The notes beneath the pieces are model-generated. The model did no database searches and was not told the DNA's origin. It saw only the letters and a list, made by a program, of their open reading frames with translations. DNA of 52,930 nucleotides from Oscillatoriales cyanobacterium. GTDB lineage: Bacteria > Cyanobacteriota > Cyanobacteriia > CACIAM-69d. The stretch lies in contig RDXB01000071.1 of assembly GCA_004292515.1 (NCBI GenBank), positions 1-52,930 of the forward strand, in the 5' to 3' direction. The position numbers and the translations under genes were made by a program. Shown here piece after piece: positions 9,171 through 17,502 of this stretch (the stretch's first letter is position 1; every line of letters starts with the position of its first letter).

Positions 9171-10259
9171 CTACCGTCGAGGGGTGCGGGCGATCGCCGC
9201 GGCCATCAGGGTTGCCAACTGGTGGGCGCTGTCGGGCTGGGCTAACTGCCGCGCCCGATCGGCCATGACCGCCAGTTGCGATCGATTCTGGAGTAGGCTC
9301 AATACCTCACCCCGCAGGCGATCGGGCGAGAGTTCTGCCTGGGTAAAACACCGGGCCGCGCCCGCATCCACAAACACCTGAGCATTGTGGGTTTGGTGGT
9401 CGTCGGCGGCGTAGGGATAGGGAATCAGCAGCGACGGGGTGGCCGTGGCGGCCAGTTCCGTCAGGGTGCCCGCGCCCGATCGACTCACGGCCAAATCCGC
9501 TCGCCCAAACAGGCTGGCCATGTCGTCGTAGAACGGCAGGGCGATATATTGCGGGTGCTCCAGGCTGGCCACATCCGGGTCGCGATCGCCCGTCAAATGC
9601 ACCACCCAAGCCCCCGCCGCAAACCAAGCCGTCGCCACCTCGCGCACCAACCGATTCAGAGCTACGGCTCCTTGGCTGCCCCCGGCCACCACAATCAGCG
9701 GCGCACCGTCGGGAATCGGCAGGGCCAGCGGTTGCGGATGCCAAAAAGTTTCACGGGCGGGCGTGCCGGTGCAAAGGGCGGAAATGTGCCGTTGACGCAG
9801 GCGCACGGCCGCCGCCTCAAAGCCCACGGCCACCGTGTCGCACCAATGGCCCAACCAACGGGTGACGCGCCCCGGAATCGCGTTGGACTCGTGCAACACC
9901 ACCGGCAACCCGAGCGATCGAGCCGCCACGATCGCCGGCCCCGCAATGTAGCCACCCGTGGTCAACACGCCCGCGAACTGCCCCTGCTTCAGCAGCCGTC
10001 GCACTTCAAAGACAGACTTCACCAGACCGCAGGCCGTGGCCAAGGTTTTCAGGCCGAAGCGCTCCTGAAACCCCGTGGCCCGAACCGTATGCAGGGGGTA
10101 GCGATCGGGCACAAGCTTCGTTTCCAGACGATCGGGCACACCCAGCCACTCGATCGACCATTGATCGGCCAATTCCTGGGCCGCAGCTAGGGCCGGGAAT
10201 AGATGCCCTCCCGTGCCACTGGCGGCAATCAGTAATCGCTGTGAGGCGGTTGCGACCAA
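9171..10259 (-). CDS. murG: UDP-GlcNAc:lipid I N-acetylglucosaminyltransferase MurG
   Basis: MurG adds GlcNAc to lipid I on the inner face of the cytoplasmic membrane, the last intracellular step of peptidoglycan precursor synthesis. The 362-residue length is normal. The N-terminal donor loop SGTGGHLFPALA (about 14-25), the second glycine-rich loop (GVLTTGGYIAGPAIVAA), VLHESNAIPGRVTRWL and the C-domain SRSGAGTLTELAA block (UDP-GlcNAc binding) are all present. The start is a TTG at 10259: an in-frame TGA lies six codons upstream, no ATG precedes the first glycine loop, and an AAAGAGAG run is upstream. It heads the murG-membrane protein-GT39 series and is divergent from the exported NTF2-like gene. 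Confidence 0.95.
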   Translation of the reverse strand: MVATASQRLLIAASGTGGHLFPALAAAQELADQWSIEWLGVPDRLETKLVPDRYPLHTVRATGFQERFGLKTLATACGLVKSVFEVRRLLKQGQFAGVLTTGGYIAGPAIVAARSLGLPVVLHESNAIPGRVTRWLGHWCDTVAVGFEAAAVRLRQRHISALCTGTPARETFWHPQPLALPIPDGAPLIVVAGGSQGAVALNRLVREVATAWFAAGAWVVHLTGDRDPDVASLEHPQYIALPFYDDMASLFGRADLAVSRSGAGTLTELAATATPSLLIPYPYAADDHQTHNAQVFVDAGAARCFTQAELSPDRLRGEVLSLLQNRSQLAVMADRARQLAQPDSAHQLATLMAAAIARTPRR

Positions 10260-10452
10260 ACCCGTTTCTCTCTTTCAACCGCTACAATCGAACGAATCAG
10301 GCGGGCGAGACAGGGCAAGATCAGCCAGCCCATCAGCGCCACAGGTTGTCAGCCCCGCAGACGACTGCCCCATGCGATCGACTAGCCTTGTTAATCCTGA
10401 TCGGATTGCACCTGTGCTGTCGATGCCGCTTGACTAACCAACTTACCATTCG

Positions 10453-11295
10453 ATGGATTCGCTCGTGACTCGTTTAACCAGTCAGATCGCCCGTTTGCGA
10501 ACTCAACCGCCGCTGTGTCGTTGGTCGTGGCGAAATCGAGTGTGGACGATCGGGTGTTCAGTGGGGATGGGCATGGCGATCGCCCTGGGGTCAGGCATGG
10601 GCCCCGCCGCCGCCGTCACCGTGGCCCCGGAACTGCAATCCCTACTGGGTGAAATTGACCGCGCCGCCAGCACCAAAGACCCTAGTCTGTTGCAGCGGTT
10701 TGCCCCCGACTTTCGCGGTGCCGATGGCCTCAGCCGCGAGCAGTTGGAACGCAGTCTCGGGCAGTTTTGGCAAAATTTTGATCGTGTTAGCTACAACACC
10801 ACCGTGGAAAAAGTCGATCGCGATCGCAGCGGCTGGACGATCGAAACCCTCACGGAAATCACCGCCACCCAAGACAGCACCAGCCTCGGCCCGGCCAAGC
10901 TGATTTCCCAGGTGCGATCGCGCCAAATCATTCGCAACGGGCTGATTGTGCGCCAAGAACTCTTGTCGGAGCGCACCACCACCCAATGGGGCAGCAAGCC
11001 ACCGGCCGTGCGAGTGCGGCTGCCGGAGCGGGTGCGACCGGGCGAAACCTATAGCTTTGATGCGATCGTCCAAGATCCGCTGGGCGACACATTGCTAGCG
11101 GGTGGGGCGATCGATGCGCCCGTGCGTCCCGAGTCCTACACCCTGCCCCAGGACGCTGTCCTAGAACCCATTTCGGCAGGTGGCTTGTTTAAGCTAGGTC
11201 GCGCGCCCAGCAGTCCGGGGTCGCGCTGGATTTCGGCGGTGTTGGTGGGGCCCGAAGGCATGACCTGGGTGACCCAGCGCCTAGATGTGCGTTAG
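10453..11295 (+). CDS. Exported NTF2-like (nuclear transport factor 2 superfamily) protein
   Basis: This 280-residue protein has a long basic N-region and a hydrophobic stretch (about 30-55, CSVGMGMAIALGSGMGPAAA) that fits a signal peptide ending near AAAVT. The following region (about 58-165: LLGEIDRAASTKDPSLLQRF through SQVRSRQIIRNGLIVRQ) has the pattern of an NTF2-like cone fold, usually a ligand-binding or small enzymatic scaffold. The C-terminal third (RVRLPERVRPGETYSFDAIV) looks like a beta-sandwich. Such proteins are conserved in cyanobacteria without a defined job. It is divergent from murG; about 190 bases between them should carry both promoters. Two short repeat elements follow its stop. 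Confidence 0.7.
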   Translation: MDSLVTRLTSQIARLRTQPPLCRWSWRNRVWTIGCSVGMGMAIALGSGMGPAAAVTVAPELQSLLGEIDRAASTKDPSLLQRFAPDFRGADGLSREQLERSLGQFWQNFDRVSYNTTVEKVDRDRSGWTIETLTEITATQDSTSLGPAKLISQVRSRQIIRNGLIVRQELLSERTTTQWGSKPPAVRVRLPERVRPGETYSFDAIVQDPLGDTLLAGGAIDAPVRPESYTLPQDAVLEPISAGGLFKLGRAPSSPGSRWISAVLVGPEGMTWVTQRLDVR

Positions 11296-11320
11296 GGATC
11301 TGCGCTAGGGATATGCGTCA

Positions 11321-11400
11321 GGGCGGATGGTCAAATCACCTGAAACCCTCATTTCACCTGCGATGCGATCGGGGGGAGGCCAGGGATTTAGAGGATGTCT
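11321..11400 (+). repeat. 3'-end repeat family, degenerate copy K
   Basis: Twenty-five bases after the stop of the NTF2-like gene, in the gene's orientation, the arm is readable (GGTCAAATCACCTGAAACCC TCATTTC), then a decayed core (GGGGGGAGGCCAGGGATTTA). It matches other copies in order and orientation but not closely. Confidence 0.5.
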
Positions 11401-11410
11401 GAAAAGCCTG

Positions 11411-11550
11411 TGGGGTGAACAGCGCCCACCAACTAACCGCTTCATAGCATCTGTGATCTTGCGATCTCAACGTACCCATTGTTTGAGGTGAAGGCTTGAG
11501 GTGAAGGCTTGAGGTGAAGGCTTGAGGTGAAGGCTTGAAGTAAAGGCTGT
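11411..11550 (+). repeat. Direct repeat flanking the FIST/kinase pair, copy 1, with 13-bp tandem repeat
   Basis: Shared blocks with the copy at 14302-14420 include GGGTGA, CTTCATxGCATCTGTGATCT and GTTTGAGGT..AGGCTGTA in the same order and strand. Inside this copy a 13-bp unit TTGAGGTGAAGGC is repeated four times exactly (11483-11534) plus one changed unit (11535-11547). The tandem expansion is missing from the other copy. Confidence 0.7.
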
Positions 11551-11592
11551 ATTTGGGATGAATAGGGTTGAGCCAGTTGGGGCGATCAGCAG

Positions 11593-12813
11593 TTAAGTTG
11601 ATGGATCAACCCGTGCGTGTTTCAAGGGCAACGTAATCGTAAAAGCAGTGCTTTGACCGAGTTCTGATTCAACGGCGATCGTGCCCTGATGTCGCTGCAC
11701 CACAATTTCTCGACATAGTGCCAGCCCTAATCCTGTCCCTTGACCAACGGGTTTGGTGGTGAATGAGCGATCAAAAATTCGCGGCTGAATGCTGGGCGCA
11801 ATGCCCACACCATTGTCACGGATGCAAATCGAAATAGTTGATTGATCAGCCAAAAGTCGAGTTTCGATCACGATCCAATTGGGGCGATCGCACCTATGCT
11901 GACATTTGCGATCGCTATTCAACTCTTCAAGGGCATCGATCGCATTACCCAGCAGATTCGTAAAGACCTGATTAAGCTGCCCTGCAAAGCATTCCACTTC
12001 TGGTAAATCCTGATAATCAGCGATCAACTGAATCTCTGGACGGCTTTGTGTCGCTTTCAGACGATGCTTGAGAATCAAAATAGCAGAATTAATCCCATCA
12101 TGAATATCAAATTTCACCGGAGTATCCAGATCAGTCCGAGCCATAATTCGCAGACTCTTGCTCACTTCTTGCAGGCGCTGGACACCATGCCTCATAGAAG
12201 AAATGATCTTGATCAAGTCCGATCGAACAAATTCTAAATCTAAACCCCACTTCTCATCGGCTTTGTTAGATAAGGAATTGATTGATGAAGGCTTACCTGA
12301 TGAAGGATTGCCTGATGAAGGATTGCCTGATGAAGGATTGCCTGATGAAGGATTGATCGATGAAGGATTGATCGATGAAGATTCAGTGGCTGATTTTGAA
12401 AGACTAGATGATTCGTCTAGGTCAGCATTTTGGGATTCATAGAGATCAATTAATTCTAGTAAGTAATGAATGTAGTCAAGGGCTGGGTCAATATTTCCCC
12501 AGAGAAACTGCAAAGGATTATTGATTTCATGAGCAATGAAGGCCATCGACTGTCCTAGGGTGGACATTTTGTTCTCGGCAATTTGCACATCTCTAAGTGC
12601 TTCTTCTAGGCTCTGATTTTTGGCGGTCAGTTCATCTCGCGATTTTTGTAAATCTCGTAGAACGTTTCTCAGAAGCATTTCTTTTTTGTCATTTAAGTCT
12701 TCTAAGATGGCACGCTCTTCTTCTGAAGCCTGCAGCTTTTTTGACAGAACTCGACATTGTTTTTGGAGTTCATTGAGATGACGTATGGCATCCGGTTTTG
12801 CTTGATAAGTCAT
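11593..12813 (-). CDS. Sensor histidine kinase (soluble, coiled-coil input)
   Basis: This 406-residue kinase has no transmembrane helix. Residues 10-90 are a coiled coil, followed by the dimerisation box SMAFIAHEINNPLQFLWGN with phospho-acceptor His95. The ATP-binding domain shows the N box (NQVFTNLLGNAIDALEELN), G1 (IRDNGVGIAP), F box (IFDRSFTTKP) and G2 (GQGTGLGLALC). Between the two domains' helices a Ser/Asn/Pro/Gly-rich insert (about 137-178) is encoded by a 15-bp tandem repeat, which is unusual inside a DHp domain. The ATG overlaps the stop of the FIST gene by 4 bases (ATGA), so the two are translationally coupled; the FIST protein is the likely sensor partner. No response regulator is nearby. 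Confidence 0.92.
   Translation of the reverse strand: MTYQAKPDAIRHLNELQKQCRVLSKKLQASEEERAILEDLNDKKEMLLRNVLRDLQKSRDELTAKNQSLEEALRDVQIAENKMSTLGQSMAFIAHEINNPLQFLWGNIDPALDYIHYLLELIDLYESQNADLDESSSLSKSATESSSINPSSINPSSGNPSSGNPSSGNPSSGKPSSINSLSNKADEKWGLDLEFVRSDLIKIISSMRHGVQRLQEVSKSLRIMARTDLDTPVKFDIHDGINSAILILKHRLKATQSRPEIQLIADYQDLPEVECFAGQLNQVFTNLLGNAIDALEELNSDRKCQHRCDRPNWIVIETRLLADQSTISICIRDNGVGIAPSIQPRIFDRSFTTKPVGQGTGLGLALCREIVVQRHQGTIAVESELGQSTAFTITLPLKHARVDPST
12284..12373 (-). repeat. 15-bp in-frame tandem repeat within histidine kinase
   Basis: Six consecutive 15-bp units (plus-strand form GATGAAGGATTGCCT or GATGAAGGATTGATC) encode SSINP / SSGNP pentapeptides. The central units are identical, pointing to recent slippage or duplication. 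The frame is kept because the unit is a multiple of three. Confidence 0.9.
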
Positions 12814-13964
12814 TGGTTGTTCCCATCTCCTAACAATAGCGTTACAAATGACAAATTATGAAAAAGGGGTAAAGCTCCTTTTTGGGGCGGGACAATTTCA
12901 CCATAGGTATAAAATCCAATGCAAGGAATGATTTTTGCTAAGTAGCTCATGGCTAGCTGGTATTCTTTGGTGACTTGTGTTCCTAAAAAGTGGCGGCGAC
13001 CTGCACAAGAAAAAATCAGTAATGCTTCAGGCTCAGGCGTAGGGTAGGTGGCGATCGCTTGGGCTACCGATGCCTGAATTGCCATTAACAATTGACTGCG
13101 ATCGGCCTCGGCAATACAAACTTCTGAATTTAGAGGCACATCAGCTGCAAAACTAATGCTGCCATCGGTTTCATTGCAAGAGGTGGCCCAGCGCAGATAA
13201 AACGAGCCTTCCGCTTCCATGATCGCTAAGGGATGTTCGCCCACAAAATTGCTACTGCCCAAATAGTAACGATAAAAATCGGCAGCTGGTTTATGGTCAA
13301 TTTCATATACGGTGTTGCTGATTGCAGATGTGACGCGACCTCGATCGCTAATTGGCATCACACCGCTGGCGACACCATGACCTAACTGCAAGTCGCCTGA
13401 AAATAGCAATAGGGGCACTGAGTCGTTGACAATTTCTGTCTGGTAAAACTGATAGGTTTTTTTAAATAACGAATTGTCACCCGTCGCACCACCGATAATA
13501 GTGACCTCAGGGCCGAGCACCTGTTGCAAGCTATGAAGAATCCGATCGCCACTGCAGCCTAAGCTTTCTGGAAAAATCAGACAGAGCTTAGGTGGTTGAG
13601 TAACTTTCTGGCGGGCCTGGGCGATCGCCACTTGAGCCGCCTGCTCTGGATTGTTTGACACGCCGCGACCAATGCCGGCGCTAATCTGAATGGTGTGAGA
13701 ACAAAACAACATCACAACCAAGGAGTAGCGCTGGAAACCCAAGCGCGAGGAAATTTCGCCATCCGTTGTTCCCCCAACCAATTCAACATTGGGAAAGGCT
13801 TCATGCAGGGCTTGCAAGATGATCGAAAAGTCAAAATCGATCGCAGCTAGCACTAACGCCGCTTGCGGTCGCTCCTCTATCACCTCTTGCTGAAGCTGAG
13901 TGATCACCTCTGAAACAGCCAGGCTTGAGCTTGGATCTTCACTATGACCAACAATAGTCTTCAT
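12810..13964 (-). CDS. FIST domain (FIST_N + FIST_C) sensory protein
   Basis: FIST domains are ligand-binding modules found in signal transduction proteins and thought to sense small molecules such as amino acids. From the ATG at 13964 the protein starts MKTIVGHSEDPSSSLAVSEV, typical for the family. FIST_N covers about residues 5-200 (LVGGTTDGEISSRLGFQRYS, LCLIFPESLGCSGD, IIGGATGDNSLFKKTYQFY). FIST_C covers about 205-375 (VYEIDHKPAADFYRYYLG, LIFSCAGRRHFLG, CIGFYTYGEIVP). A TTG at 14045 would add 27 residues with no Shine-Dalgarno. The 3' end overlaps the histidine kinase ATG, making an operon of sensor and kinase. The protein is soluble; the ligand is unknown. Confidence 0.88.
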   Translation of the reverse strand: MKTIVGHSEDPSSSLAVSEVITQLQQEVIEERPQAALVLAAIDFDFSIILQALHEAFPNVELVGGTTDGEISSRLGFQRYSLVVMLFCSHTIQISAGIGRGVSNNPEQAAQVAIAQARQKVTQPPKLCLIFPESLGCSGDRILHSLQQVLGPEVTIIGGATGDNSLFKKTYQFYQTEIVNDSVPLLLFSGDLQLGHGVASGVMPISDRGRVTSAISNTVYEIDHKPAADFYRYYLGSSNFVGEHPLAIMEAEGSFYLRWATSCNETDGSISFAADVPLNSEVCIAEADRSQLLMAIQASVAQAIATYPTPEPEALLIFSCAGRRHFLGTQVTKEYQLAMSYLAKIIPCIGFYTYGEIVPPQKGALPLFHNLSFVTLLLGDGNNQ

Positions 13965-14045
13965 GGTTTGATGATTGGAGATCTTAGGGTAGTCAATATG
14001 GGGTATTTCAAAATCGTTTTTGACAAAAAATTGTTTAATCGACAA

Positions 14046-14508
14046 AAAAAGTGACGAAATGCTTGTTTTTTATTAATGTATTGATAATGACATTATTTAA
14101 TCAATCAACGCTATTCTTTCGGATGTTTCAGCATGATGATATTCCCTTTCTTTTAGCAAGATTTCCATAGAGTGCCTCGCCCCAAATCCGCCCCAAAATG
14201 GCTACCTACTACCAATCTCGGTTGCTGATGATACAAATCCTGCGCTGAAACCCTTGTCAGATACAGTTTTTACCTCGCTTAATTAAGTGCAGCAACCTCC
14301 AGGGTGAGCATTGTCCACTGACTAATAGCTTCATGGCATCTGTGATCTGGGGCTTGTGATCTGAGGCGATTGTAATCTGAGGCGATCTGATGTGCTGATC
14401 GTTTGAGGTCGAGGCTGTAAGAATCCTGAGTAGCATCAATCTACAAAACTGGTATACCTATTTACCAGCTTTCGATTTAAAACAGCACAAATTAAAACAG
14501 CGCAAGCG
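14046..14508. other. Gene-free AT-rich stretch upstream of the FIST gene
   Basis: The first 120 bases are AT-rich and should carry the FIST-kinase promoter (TTGATT and ATAATG-like boxes on the minus strand around 14080-14110, not decisive). The second half is the flanking repeat at 14302-14420. No gene was found. Confidence 0.5.
14302..14420 (+). repeat. Direct repeat flanking the FIST/kinase pair, copy 2
   Basis: Same block order as 11411-11550: GGGTGAGCATTGTCCACTGA, CTTCATGGCATCTGTGATCT and GTTTGAGGTCGAGGCTGTAA, on the same strand. Here the middle is expanded by a different small duplication (GTGATCTGAGGCGATT / GTAATCTGAGGCGATC). Confidence 0.65.
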
Positions 14509-14534
14509 GGGGCTAGCGATTAACAACTAGCCCC
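14509..14534 (-). terminator. Probable terminator of clpP
   Basis: An 8-bp perfect stem (GGGGCTAG with CTAGCCCC) and a 10-base loop lie 50 bases after the clpP stop. On the minus strand it is followed by CGCTTGCGCTGTTTTAATTT, a loose T-rich tail. Confidence 0.5.
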
Positions 14535-14584
14535 AGCGTGATCCCTGATCGAGGTGGTGATGGTGGTTATTGGCCAGTGGGGGT

Positions 14585-15193
14585 TTAAACCGCTGCAACC
14601 AACGGCTCGGAGGCCGACGGGCGGCGATCGATCACCTGGTCAATCAAACCGTATTCCTGGGCCTCGGTGGCCGACATAAAAAAGTCACGCTCTGTGTCTT
14701 CTTCGATGCGGCTGAGGGGCTGTCCCGTGTGATCCGCCAAGCAGCGGTTCAGGTTGGCCTTGTGATAGAGAATTTCTTTCGCTTGGATTTCAATATCCGT
14801 CGCTTGGCCCTGCGCGCCGCCCAGGGGTTGGTGAATCATAATCCGCGAGTTGGGCAGGCTCATGCGCTTGCCCTTTTCACCGGCACTGAGCAAAAACGCG
14901 CCCATGCTGGCGGCTAGGCCGACGCAGATGGTACAAACGCTCGGGCGAATGTGGTTCATGGTGTCATAAATGCCCATGCCTGCCGTCACCGAGCCACCAG
15001 GGGAGTTGATGTACAGGTAAATATCCTGTTCGGGATCTTCGGCATCGAGGAACAGGAGTTGCGCCACGATCGAGTTGGCCACGTCTGCGTCGATCGCTGT
15101 TCCCAAAAACACAATGCGCTCCCGCAGCAACCGGGAATAGATATCAAAAGCGCGTTCGCCGCGGCCAGATTGTTCGATAACAGTCGGGATCAT
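14585..15193 (-). CDS. clpP: ATP-dependent Clp protease proteolytic subunit
   Basis: This 202-residue serine protease subunit forms the barrel that degrades proteins unfolded by ClpC or ClpX. The catalytic triad is intact: Ser96 in [14 protein letters not shown], His121 in [16 protein letters not shown] and Asp170 in [11 protein letters not shown]. The [22 protein letters not shown] motif of the oxyanion region is also present. The N-terminus [20 protein letters not shown], with no propeptide, resembles the ClpP1-type subunit of cyanobacteria, but cyanobacteria have three or four ClpP/ClpR paralogues and the exact one is not certain. The gene is monocistronic here, with a hairpin downstream and a repeat-rich gap upstream. 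Confidence 0.95.
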   Translation of the reverse strand: MIPTVIEQSGRGERAFDIYSRLLRERIVFLGTAIDADVANSIVAQLLFLDAEDPEQDIYLYINSPGGSVTAGMGIYDTMNHIRPSVCTICVGLAASMGAFLLSAGEKGKRMSLPNSRIMIHQPLGGAQGQATDIEIQAKEILYHKANLNRCLADHTGQPLSRIEEDTERDFFMSATEAQEYGLIDQVIDRRPSASEPLVAAV

Positions 15194-15299
15194 GCGCGTC
15201 CTATGGCTTGTGAATGACCTGAAACATCATTGATTCTAGCGAGTTGCGTCGAACACCTTCCAGTTGACTCGATACGGGTCTCCGCCCCTGCGATCGTGC

Positions 15300-15371
15300 T
15301 CTGGGATTCCTGTTGGGATCTTCGTTGGGATTCTTGTTGGGATCTTTGTTGGGATGTCTGCTGAAATCCTC
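15300..15371 (+). repeat. 12-bp tandem repeat upstream of clpP
   Basis: About six units of GTTGGGATCTTY, the inner four nearly identical (15312-15359) with diverged units at both ends. Minus-strand frames through it give only SQQ/NPN low-complexity peptides, so it is treated as non-coding. Confidence 0.85.
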
Positions 15372-15435
15372 GCTTGGTGGAATCCGCGCTGGGATTTTCA
15401 CTGGGTGCAGGCGGGATGATCAGATGATTAATAGT

Positions 15436-15518
15436 GGGAATAACGCAGCGGGAATGGCGCAGCGGGAATGGCGTAGCGGGAATAACGCAGCGGGAATAAC
15501 TCATTGGGAATGGCGTTT
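15436..15518 (+). repeat. 14-bp tandem repeat
   Basis: Units GGGAATAACGCAGC / GGGAATGGCGYAGC repeat at 15436, 15450, 15464 and 15478, then two decayed units. It lies in the same gap as the 12-bp array and differs in sequence. Confidence 0.85.
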
Positions 15519-15601
15519 GGGAACTGACCCACTCTGGTGGTAACGCTGGTGGTAAGTAACTCTGGTGACAAGGCTGGTGGTGTGAAAACCAAGCAGGGGC
15601 A

Positions 15602-15640
15602 AATAAAAGCCGGGTCAGGTGAGCGTCCCACCTACCCGGC
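15602..15640 (-). terminator. Minus-strand intrinsic terminator overlapping the end of a small ORF
   Basis: On the minus strand GCCGGGT pairs with ACCCGGC, with an inner AGGTG/CACCT stem. TTTTATTT follows immediately. This is one of the best intrinsic terminators in the window and implies a transcript coming from about 15.8-16.0 kb on the minus strand. Confidence 0.75.
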
Positions 15641-15836
15641 TTACCGTTGTCGTAAAGAGAGTTAGAGCAGAGTCAACAGAGATGTGGTCGATGTCGTTGG
15701 AGGAGAGGTCAGAGATGTCCGCTGCGGAGACCGCTGGCTGATCGATCTGATTTTGTCGAGGTGTTGAAGCAGATCGGTCATTGAGGCCGCGATCGAGTGT
15801 GTCGCCCTTGCTAGCCTTGAATGGCTTCTTCAGCAC
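15615..15836 (-). CDS. Possible small protein (73 aa), unrecognised
   Basis: A 73-codon frame starts with GTG (MLKKPFKASKGDTLDRGLND) and ends ALTLFTTTVSRVGGTLT; its stop lies inside the strong minus-strand terminator hairpin. The composition is that of a soluble, polar peptide with a middle rich in Asp and Ser (AADISDLSSNDIDHISVD) and an amphipathic end. No Shine-Dalgarno stands before the GTG, and I know no family for it. Support comes from the terminator placed exactly at its end, a 180-base AT-richer upstream gap able to hold a promoter, and normal codon choice. Alternatively the transcript is a non-coding RNA and the frame is chance. Confidence 0.4.
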   Translation of the reverse strand: MLKKPFKASKGDTLDRGLNDRSASTPRQNQIDQPAVSAADISDLSSNDIDHISVDSALTLFTTTVSRVGGTLT

Positions 15837-15840
15837 CGTT

Positions 15841-16161
15841 TCTATGCCACTCAGAGTAATCGGAAACTGCGGCTAGTCTATGAAGCTACGATGAACTTTC
15901 GCGACTTTCTGATAAACCTTTGGTAAAGAATTTCAAACAGTCTCCAAGCCTAACGGGACTGGGGTTTAGCTGCGAGATCTCCCAGGACGATTCGGCGATC
16001 GTCTATGTATTTATGAAGCTTAGGCGATCGCCGTAAAATTCAACTCGTCTTGTGTTGTCTCCTGTTGCCCCGTTGCATTCCAGTCCAGATCCGAGGCTGA
16101 GAGGATATCTGAAAGGTATCGTTTGGCCCGGGCCAAGTACCAATCGTTGTGGGGGCAGAGC
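15841..16161. other. Gap upstream of the GT2 gene
   Basis: No gene was recognised. It contains HIP1 sites and a GAGGATATCTGAAAGG motif (16098) similar to GAGGATGTCTGAAAAG at 11391 and GAGGATGTCTGAACAG at 32606, a small dispersed motif. Confidence 0.4.
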
Positions 16162-16221
16162 ATGACCACTGGCCCCGTCCGATCGGGGGCGTATTCACAG
16201 TCCCGAGTTGAGCGCCCAGCC

Positions 16222-17262
16222 ATGCCCTTGGTGTCGATTATTTTGCCGGTGTTTAATGGGGTGGTCACTTTGGGTGATACGGTGCGATCGCTCCTAGACC
16301 AAACCGAACCCGATTGGGAGTTGCTCATCATTGATGACGGCAGCGTCGATCGCTCCCTGGCTTTGGCTGAATCCTTTGCTGCCACCGATCCGCGCATTCG
16401 GGCTTATGCCTTTGCCAATGGGGGCCAGGCGATCGCCCGCAACCGGGGCATTGAGCTAGCCCAGGGCGACTATCTGAGCTTTATTGATGCGGACGATCGC
16501 TGGCATCCCGACAAACTACGGGCCCAACTGGCGGCTCTGACCGCCGACCCTGATGTGGGCTGGGTCTACAGTTGGACGCTGCTGACCGATGATGATGGCC
16601 AGGCGATCGCCCGACCCGTGGCCAGTCCCTTCAGCGGTTGGATTTATGGGCCGTTGTTGGTGACGGATTTTGTGTCCAGTGGCTCTAATGTGTTGGTGCG
16701 GCGATCGGCGCTGGCGGTTGTGGGCGGCTTTGACCCAGCTTGTGTGCCTTCGGAAGATTGGGATCTGTGGTTGCGGCTGGCTTGGCGGTTTCCGGTGGCC
16801 CAAGTCCCGGCGGCCCATGTGTTTTATCGGCAGCGTCCCACCTCCTCCTCAGAAAATGTTTGGCGGCAAGAGCGGGTCAGTCGGCAGATTATCCAAACTG
16901 CGATCGCCCGATCGCCCGATCATTTAGCCCCTTACCGTGCGGTGATTTGGGGCAACCGTTATAAGTATTTGCTGTTCAAGGCTCTGGACGGCCCGGCGCG
17001 ATCGAGCCGAGGTTGGACGGCGATTCGGTTTGCCGCAGTTGTGTTGTGGTGCGATCGCGGCGTGCTGAAACAGTGGCAATTATGTTTGGGCGTGGCGCTG
17101 AAGATTTTGGGCATGGTGTTGCCGGGGGCGATCGGTCGGGGAGTGGGCGATCGCCCGGCCTTGCAGCGCATTCAGGATCGGATTTTGGCCCTGACGCGGA
17201 TGCCCCGGTTCGATCGCCCGATCGGCGCGGAACTGGACGCAACGCAGTCGCCTAGCCCCTAG
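16222..17262 (+). CDS. Family 2 glycosyltransferase
   Basis: This is a cytosolic GT-A fold glycosyltransferase (346 residues from the ATG at 16222). The nucleotide-sugar domain starts at once with MPLVSIILPVFNG and continues with WELLIIDDGSVDRSLALAES, ARNRGIELAQGDYLSFIDADD (the DxD-type metal site) and WHPDKLRAQL. The acceptor-side motif SEDWDLWLRLAWRF follows at about 170-185. A C-terminal extension of about 120 residues carries weakly hydrophobic helices. Earlier in-frame starts exist at 16162 (ATG) and 16123 (TTG), but the added residues are unconserved. The sugar and acceptor are unknown. It stands alone on the plus strand and is followed by copy E of the 3'-end repeat. Confidence 0.88.
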   Translation: MPLVSIILPVFNGVVTLGDTVRSLLDQTEPDWELLIIDDGSVDRSLALAESFAATDPRIRAYAFANGGQAIARNRGIELAQGDYLSFIDADDRWHPDKLRAQLAALTADPDVGWVYSWTLLTDDDGQAIARPVASPFSGWIYGPLLVTDFVSSGSNVLVRRSALAVVGGFDPACVPSEDWDLWLRLAWRFPVAQVPAAHVFYRQRPTSSSENVWRQERVSRQIIQTAIARSPDHLAPYRAVIWGNRYKYLLFKALDGPARSSRGWTAIRFAAVVLWCDRGVLKQWQLCLGVALKILGMVLPGAIGRGVGDRPALQRIQDRILALTRMPRFDRPIGAELDATQSPSP

Positions 17263-17315
17263 CACCTTCCAGTAGCGAAACTAGATCAATAAGCTGGGCT
17301 GGCAGCCAGTAGTAG

Positions 17316-17395
17316 TGCGGCAAGCTGATTTTGATTGGTTTCGTTACTCGATCATTAGGGGGCAAGGGGCTTAAGCTCCTTGTCTAACACGATTG
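17316..17395 (+). repeat. 3'-end repeat family, copy E
   Basis: The element is oriented with the GT2 gene, starting 54 bases after its stop: arm remnant (GCTGATTTTGATTGG), CGATCATTAGGGGG, then core CAAGGGGCTTAAGCTCCTTG. The TAG-adjacent part of the arm is missing. Confidence 0.65.
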
Positions 17396-17502
17396 ATTTC
17401 GCACAATTCTCCTAGACTAAGACGCTGGGTTATCAGAGCCTGAAATTCAGACAAATCAAGCTCGAAAAAATGATTAACCCAGTGAATTAGAGCAGTTGTA
17501 CT

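Noticed and set aside
12284-12373. CRISPR-like array
   Set aside because: Units are 15 bp, contiguous with no spacers, and in frame within a kinase gene.
15190-15504. 104-codon minus-strand frame rich in SQQ
   Set aside because: It is produced by the 12-bp and 14-bp tandem arrays; two frames give similar low-complexity peptides.
16020-16397. 125-codon minus-strand frame opposite the start of the GT2 gene
   Set aside because: Half of it is antisense to the conserved GT2 nucleotide-sugar domain; the remainder has no recognisable feature.
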